Positions 14,061 to 17,737 of a stretch of 17,737 bases of DNA are shown one piece after another. Position numbers and translations under genes: made by a program. Positions within the stretch are counted from its first letter, which is position 1. Every line of letters begins with the position of its first letter. Source of the DNA: JBDTLH01 sp039934875 (GTDB lineage Bacteria; Acidobacteriota; Terriglobia; Terriglobales; Acidobacteriaceae); the NCBI GenBank assembly GCA_039934875.1, contig JBDTLH010000349.1:1-17737 (forward strand), written 5' to 3'. The notes below the pieces were generated by a model that saw nothing but the letters and a program-made list of their open reading frames with translations, ran no database searches and was not told the origin of the DNA.

Positions 14061-15767
14061 TTACTCTTTAAACAGATCTTTGACGATGGACGCGATGCGC
14101 TCCAGCCCATCGCTTACATCCTGCGGCAAATGAATGCGCAGCGCCCTCCGCTTGCGCTCATTCAATACCTGGAAATCACCCCGCGCCTGCGCCGCCTGCA
14201 CTATCCCGAAGGTGTACTTTTGTCCCGGCACAGCCAGATCAAACTCGTAATTGCACGTTACTTGGAGGAACACCCCGGAATCCGGACCGCCTTTGTAAGC
14301 TTGCCCCGTGGAATGCAGAAAACGCGGACCGAATCCCAGGCAGGTCGCAACTTTCTTGCCGTCGCGCACTGCCAGTCGAATTCTCTGCAGTTCACTTTCG
14401 TGCTGCTCGTCCATATCAATAAACGCCAGCAGCGCAAAGTAGTCGTTTTTGTGCAGCCGGTTGATGTGTGCCCGCAGATATCCCTTGAGCGAATGCTCGT
14501 GCGCGGCCCTCTTCAGCTCCGCGGCATTCGCCGCATCGGCAAAAAGCTTGATCCCGTTCTCTTCAAACAACTCCGGCTCGTGTGGCAGAGAACCCTGGCT
14601 TTCGTATTCCTCCGTAAGTGCCCGCGTCGCGATCTTCGCTGCCTCCACATCCGGCTGGTTGAAAGGATTGATGCCCAGCAGCGATCCCGCCACCGCCGTC
14701 GCTACCTCCCAGCGAAAATACTCGCCGCCTATCTCGTACACATCCTCCACGTCAATGCGCACCACCGGCTGGGCCGCCTTCTTGAGCCTGTCCACCGCCG
14801 CGTCCTGTGCCGCATCCGCATTGGACGTAAGGCGAACATACACAAACAGCCGGTCCGTGCCGTAAACCCCCGGCGCTCCGAGGGGCTCGCGGTCCACTGG
14901 AACCAGTCCTTTGCCGATCTTGCCGGTGCTCTCCGCCAGCAACTGCTCCAACCATGCGCCGAAATCAGAGATCGCCGGACTCGCGACGATCGTAACCTTG
15001 TCGTGTCCTGCATTTCCCAGAACGCCCAGTGCACAGCCCAGCAGCACGCCCGGGTTCTGCTCCGCAGCGAGCTTGCATGACTCGACCATCTTCTTCGCGC
15101 CATCCAGCAGCCGACGCACATCGACGCCCGCAATTGCCGCCGGCGCCATGCCGAAATTCGACAGCGCCGAATAGCGCCCGCCAATACTCGGGTCCCCGAA
15201 ATAAATGTGGGCGAAATTGTCGGTCTCCGCCACCGCTTGCATCTTCGATCCTGGATCGGTGATCGCGATAAAATGCTCGCTCGCGTGATCGCCCAGCTTC
15301 TCCTTCGCCCGCTGAAAGAAGTATTGCTTAAAGATATTCGGTTCGAGCGTGCTCCCCGACTTGCTGGCGACGATAAACACCGTGCTCTTATACTCGATCT
15401 TGCGCTCCAGCTGCTCGATCTGCTCGGGGTTTGTCGAATCCAGAATCAACAACTCCGGGTATCCATTCTGCTTCCCGAAGGTAAACGCCGTCACCTCTGG
15501 ACACAAACTTGACCCGCCCATGCCCAGCAGTACCGCATGTCTGTATTGCTTCTCATGCGATTCTTTTTGCAAAGCGAGCAGCGTCTGCACGTTCCTTAGC
15601 TGCTCGTCCACGATATCGAGCCAGCCCATCCACTTCGCCTCGTCCGCATTCGTCCATAACGAAGCATCATGCTCCCACAAACGGCGAACTTTTCCGTGCG
15701 CCTGCCAACCTTCGATTGCCGCCTGATATTTCGCGTCGAGCTCCCTCGCGAACTCAAACTTAAGCAT
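14061..15767 (-). CDS. pgi: Glucose-6-phosphate isomerase, Tal-Pgi fusion type
   Basis: A 568-residue enzyme interconverting glucose-6-phosphate and fructose-6-phosphate. Family motifs: LLGMGGSSLCPEV (80-92), FIVASKSGSTLEPN (131-144, sugar-phosphate SIS loop), GGRYSALSNFG (196-206) and QLLAESTGKIGKGLVP (275-290, with Glu279 as the likely general base). A C-terminal region of about 200 residues follows the catalytic domains. Length and layout resemble the isomerase half of the bifunctional transaldolase/isomerase of ~950 residues known from cyanobacteria and others; here it is a separate gene directly after tal. AAGGTGAAGG at 15771-15780, inside the tal 3' end, is a strong ribosome binding site for this ATG. 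It overlaps tal by 8 bases in another frame. Confidence 0.95.
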   Translation of the reverse strand: MLKFEFARELDAKYQAAIEGWQAHGKVRRLWEHDASLWTNADEAKWMGWLDIVDEQLRNVQTLLALQKESHEKQYRHAVLLGMGGSSLCPEVTAFTFGKQNGYPELLILDSTNPEQIEQLERKIEYKSTVFIVASKSGSTLEPNIFKQYFFQRAKEKLGDHASEHFIAITDPGSKMQAVAETDNFAHIYFGDPSIGGRYSALSNFGMAPAAIAGVDVRRLLDGAKKMVESCKLAAEQNPGVLLGCALGVLGNAGHDKVTIVASPAISDFGAWLEQLLAESTGKIGKGLVPVDREPLGAPGVYGTDRLFVYVRLTSNADAAQDAAVDRLKKAAQPVVRIDVEDVYEIGGEYFRWEVATAVAGSLLGINPFNQPDVEAAKIATRALTEEYESQGSLPHEPELFEENGIKLFADAANAAELKRAAHEHSLKGYLRAHINRLHKNDYFALLAFIDMDEQHESELQRIRLAVRDGKKVATCLGFGPRFLHSTGQAYKGGPDSGVFLQVTCNYEFDLAVPGQKYTFGIVQAAQARGDFQVLNERKRRALRIHLPQDVSDGLERIASIVKDLFKE

Positions 15768-16884
15768 GTTCCTTCACCTTATGTTCCTCGACCGCGGCAA
15801 TCAGCTTGACAAAAGCGTCTGAAAACTGCTTCACCCCATCCACCAGTAGCGCGTCCGTCACCTGCTTCATTGAGACGCCTGCCGCCTCAAGCGCTTGCAT
15901 GGTCTGGTGCGCTTCGTCCAACGCATCCTTAATCGTGACCTCCACCCGCCCATGGTCCATGAATGCATCGAGCGTCGCCGGAGGCATCGTGTTCACTGTA
16001 TCCGGGCCAATCAGCGGCTCCACATACATCAAATCGTTATACGCGGGATTCTTGGTGCTGGTGCTCGCCCACAGCACTCGCTGCTTGCGCGCACCCTTCG
16101 CCGCCAGCGCCTCCCACTCCGGGCCGGAAAATATCTTCTCGAATCGCTCATACGCGATCTTCGCATTCGCCACCGCCGCGCGGCCCCGCAACCCTTCCAG
16201 CTTGTCCTTCTCGATTCCACTTGCCGCCTTCGCCTTCTCATTCAACTGTTTGTCCGCCAGGGTATCGATGCGGCTCAAGAAGAAACTCGCCACCCCGGCG
16301 ACCCGCGAAAGATCAGCGTGCGTCTTCGCATAAGTATTCAGCCCGCGGATGTACGCCCGCGCCGCCGCTTCATAAGCATCCACCGAAAACAACAGCGTGA
16401 CATTGATATTGATGCCGGCTGCAATCGAGTCCTCAATGCCGCGCAAACCCTCCGGCGTCCCGGGAATCTTGATCATCACATTCGGACGCGCCGCCGCCGC
16501 CCACAACCGCTTGGCCTCCGACGCCGTCTTCGTCTCGTTCTTCGCCAGCGATGGTTCCACCTCGAGGCTCACGTAACCATGCACCCCCTTCGTGCTGTCA
16601 TAAAGCGGACGGAACGCATCCGCGGCCGCTCGAATGTCCTCGATAGCGATCTGTTCGAAGACCTCTCCCGGCTGCTTGCTCGCATTCGCCGGATCATCCA
16701 GCACACTGGCATAATCCTTGCTCTCCACAATCGCCTTCTCAAAAATAGAAGGGTTCGAGGTCACGCCCATCAGTCCCTTGCCTATCAACTCCGCCAGTTT
16801 GCCGCTCTGGGTAAAGCTGCGCAGAATGTAATCGAGCCATATGGATTGCCCTGCATCCGCCGCCTGCTGCATTGTCGTCTTCAT
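15760..16884 (-). CDS. tal: Transaldolase
   Basis: A 374-residue class I aldolase-fold enzyme moving a dihydroxyacetone unit between sugar phosphates in the non-oxidative pentose phosphate branch. Evidence: GVTSNPSIFEKAI (40-52), RPNVMIKIPGTPEG (133-146) with Schiff-base Lys139, ININVTLLFS, then ASFFLSRID and LWASTSTKNPAY further on. This is the longer TalB-like class used in actinobacteria and cyanobacteria (about 370 residues), the type found fused to Pgi. ATG 16884 overlaps the rpiB stop as ATGA. The 3' end carries the pgi ribosome binding site and overlaps pgi by 8 bases. The enzyme is complete, with no missing key residue noticed. Confidence 0.96.
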   Translation of the reverse strand: MKTTMQQAADAGQSIWLDYILRSFTQSGKLAELIGKGLMGVTSNPSIFEKAIVESKDYASVLDDPANASKQPGEVFEQIAIEDIRAAADAFRPLYDSTKGVHGYVSLEVEPSLAKNETKTASEAKRLWAAAARPNVMIKIPGTPEGLRGIEDSIAAGININVTLLFSVDAYEAAARAYIRGLNTYAKTHADLSRVAGVASFFLSRIDTLADKQLNEKAKAASGIEKDKLEGLRGRAAVANAKIAYERFEKIFSGPEWEALAAKGARKQRVLWASTSTKNPAYNDLMYVEPLIGPDTVNTMPPATLDAFMDHGRVEVTIKDALDEAHQTMQALEAAGVSMKQVTDALLVDGVKQFSDAFVKLIAAVEEHKVKEHA

Positions 16885-17324
16885 ATCTTCTCCATCGCCA
16901 GAATTTTGTTGAGGCGGCGCTGGTGCCGCTCCTCGTGTGTAAATTGCGCGCCCAGAAAATCGCGCATCAGATCTTTTGCCAACTCGATGCCTATAATGCG
17001 CGCGCCGAATACGATCACATTCATATCATCATGCTCCACCCCTTGGTGCGCCGAATAACAATCATGGCAGATGGCCGCGCGGATTCCCTTCACTTTGTTG
17101 GCCGCCACCGAAGCGCCCACTCCACTGCCGCAGATCAGCACTCCGCGCTCCGACCTGCCCTCCACCACTTCTTTCGCCAGCGCCGCTGCGAAGTCCGGAT
17201 AATCCACCGGTGCCGTGCTGTTCGTGCCCACGTCCGTCACTGTGTGCCCCAGCGCCTTCAACTCCTCCGCCAGCAACTGCTTCATCTCAAAGCCAGCATG
17301 GTCTGCACCTATCACGACCTTCAT
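16881..17324 (-). CDS. rpiB: Ribose-5-phosphate isomerase B
   Basis: A 147-residue enzyme of the RpiB/LacAB family interconverting ribose-5-phosphate and ribulose-5-phosphate. Evidence: MKVVIGADHAGFEMKQLL (N-terminal phosphate-binding Asp8-His9), YPDFAAALA, GVLICGSGVGASVAANKVKG (61-80) with catalytic Cys65 and the SGxG anion loop, and AHQGVEHDDMNVIVFGARI (92-110). Length matches the family. The ATG abuts the tkt stop directly (TAGATG), and its own stop overlaps tal as ATGA. RpiB lacks relation to RpiA; no rpiA is seen in the window. Confidence 0.96.
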   Translation of the reverse strand: MKVVIGADHAGFEMKQLLAEELKALGHTVTDVGTNSTAPVDYPDFAAALAKEVVEGRSERGVLICGSGVGASVAANKVKGIRAAICHDCYSAHQGVEHDDMNVIVFGARIIGIELAKDLMRDFLGAQFTHEERHQRRLNKILAMEKI

Positions 17325-17737
17325 CTACTGCCCGCCCTTCTGATCGGCCAATACCTGCCGCGCCACCTCAACCACGTGGTCCACAGTAAAGCCAAACTCG
17401 CGCAGCAAATCCTTGATCGGCGCCGATGCTCCGAAGCTGGCGCGCGCCACCACCCGCCCCTTCAGCCCGGTGTACTCTCTCCAGCCCATCGACGTGCCCG
17501 CCTCAACCGCCACTCGCGCTTCTACCTCCGACGGCAGCACCGATTCCTTGTACTCCGTCGATTGCTTCTCAAACAATTTCCAGCTCGGCATCGAGACGAC
17601 GCGGCACTTCACTCCTTCGCTTGCCAATTTTTCATACGCGCCTACGCACAATTGCACCTCCGATCCCGTTCCTATCAGGATCAGCTCCGGCTTGTTTCCG
17701 CTGCTGTTATCCGCCATGACGTACGCGCCCTTTGCCA
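17325..17737 (-). CDS. tkt: Transketolase (C-terminal end only)
   Basis: The frame is open to the window edge; 137 codons are visible, starting inside AKGAYVMADNSSG and ending at TAG 17325-17327. PELILIGTGSEVQLCVGAYEKL, RVVSMPSWKLFEKQ, VEAGTSMGWREYTG and a final FTVDHVVEVARQVL are those of the transketolase C-terminal domain. Transketolase uses thiamine diphosphate to move two-carbon units between sugar phosphates; the cofactor-binding domains lie outside the window. A methionine at 17717 is internal, because the sequence before it (AKGAYV) already matches the family. It is the first visible gene of the operon; the promoter must lie beyond the right edge. Confidence 0.95.
   Translation of the reverse strand, partial: AKGAYVMADNSSGNKPELILIGTGSEVQLCVGAYEKLASEGVKCRVVSMPSWKLFEKQSTEYKESVLPSEVEARVAVEAGTSMGWREYTGLKGRVVARASFGASAPIKDLLREFGFTVDHVVEVARQVLADQKGGQ

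Noticed and set aside
14051..14110. Longer gnd start at 14110
   Set aside because: The added 20 residues lie inside pgi and precede the canonical Rossmann N-terminus; ATG 14050 has GGAGCGAG upstream.
15760..15780. tal-pgi split as a sequencing frameshift in a fusion gene
   Set aside because: The pgi ATG has a strong ribosome binding site, and an in-frame TGA precedes it by only a few codons, as expected for separate genes.
14010..17058. Plus-strand open frames of over 350 codons opposite pgi and tal
   Set aside because: Same antisense artefact; both minus-strand genes carry full catalytic motifs.
17718..17737. Methionine at 17717 as the start of a small separate gene
   Set aside because: The bases before it encode AKGAYV, which continues the transketolase sequence to the window edge.

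Overview
The window is a GC-rich bacterial chromosome segment, most likely from an acidobacterium (Terriglobia-like). I infer this from the protein styles and from one CATCCTGAGCGGAGCGAA-type intergenic motif that I associate with acidobacterial genomes. No rRNA, tRNA, CRISPR array or intact insertion sequence was seen. No gene-free stretch exceeds 300 bases; the longest are about 195 bases (3464-3658) and 185 bases (5859-6043).

Left part (1-5858) is accessory and shows decay. It opens with the 3' end of ftsH, closed by a strong intrinsic terminator. A compact parDE toxin-antitoxin pair follows, with a TTG-started toxin. On the minus strand lies a large secreted protein with Ig-like and beta-helix regions, whose last residues look frameshifted. 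Divergent from it is an S41 (CtpA-like) PDZ protein in which both catalytic residues are replaced (Ser to Gly, Lys to Val), so it is probably a pseudoprotease. Next comes a Met/His-rich secreted protein that is frameshifted and cut off. It abuts a second, minus-strand parDE pair whose toxin carries an in-frame amber codon.

Middle part (6044-9764) is a plus-strand run of four closely spaced genes: a 2-oxoglutarate/Fe(II) dioxygenase, a WecA/TagO-type polyprenyl-phosphate sugar-1-phosphate transferase with an extra C-terminal soluble domain, a membrane-anchored DUF218 (SanA/ElyC/YdcF-like) protein and a CHAD-domain protein. The second and third point to envelope polysaccharide or lipid-carrier metabolism.

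Right part (9747-17737) is one tightly packed minus-strand operon, in transcription order tkt (partial)-rpiB-tal-pgi-gnd-zwf-glk-pgl. Junctions are 4-8 base overlaps or gaps of 0-10 bases. It takes glucose to glucose-6-phosphate (Glk), through the oxidative pentose phosphate branch (Zwf, Pgl, Gnd), interconverts pentoses (RpiB, Tkt, Tal) and recycles fructose-6-phosphate (Pgi). Ribulose-phosphate 3-epimerase is the only standard step not seen. Residues at the ends of the second Rossmann strands of Gnd and Zwf are unlike strict NADP+ enzymes, so cofactor use deserves testing.
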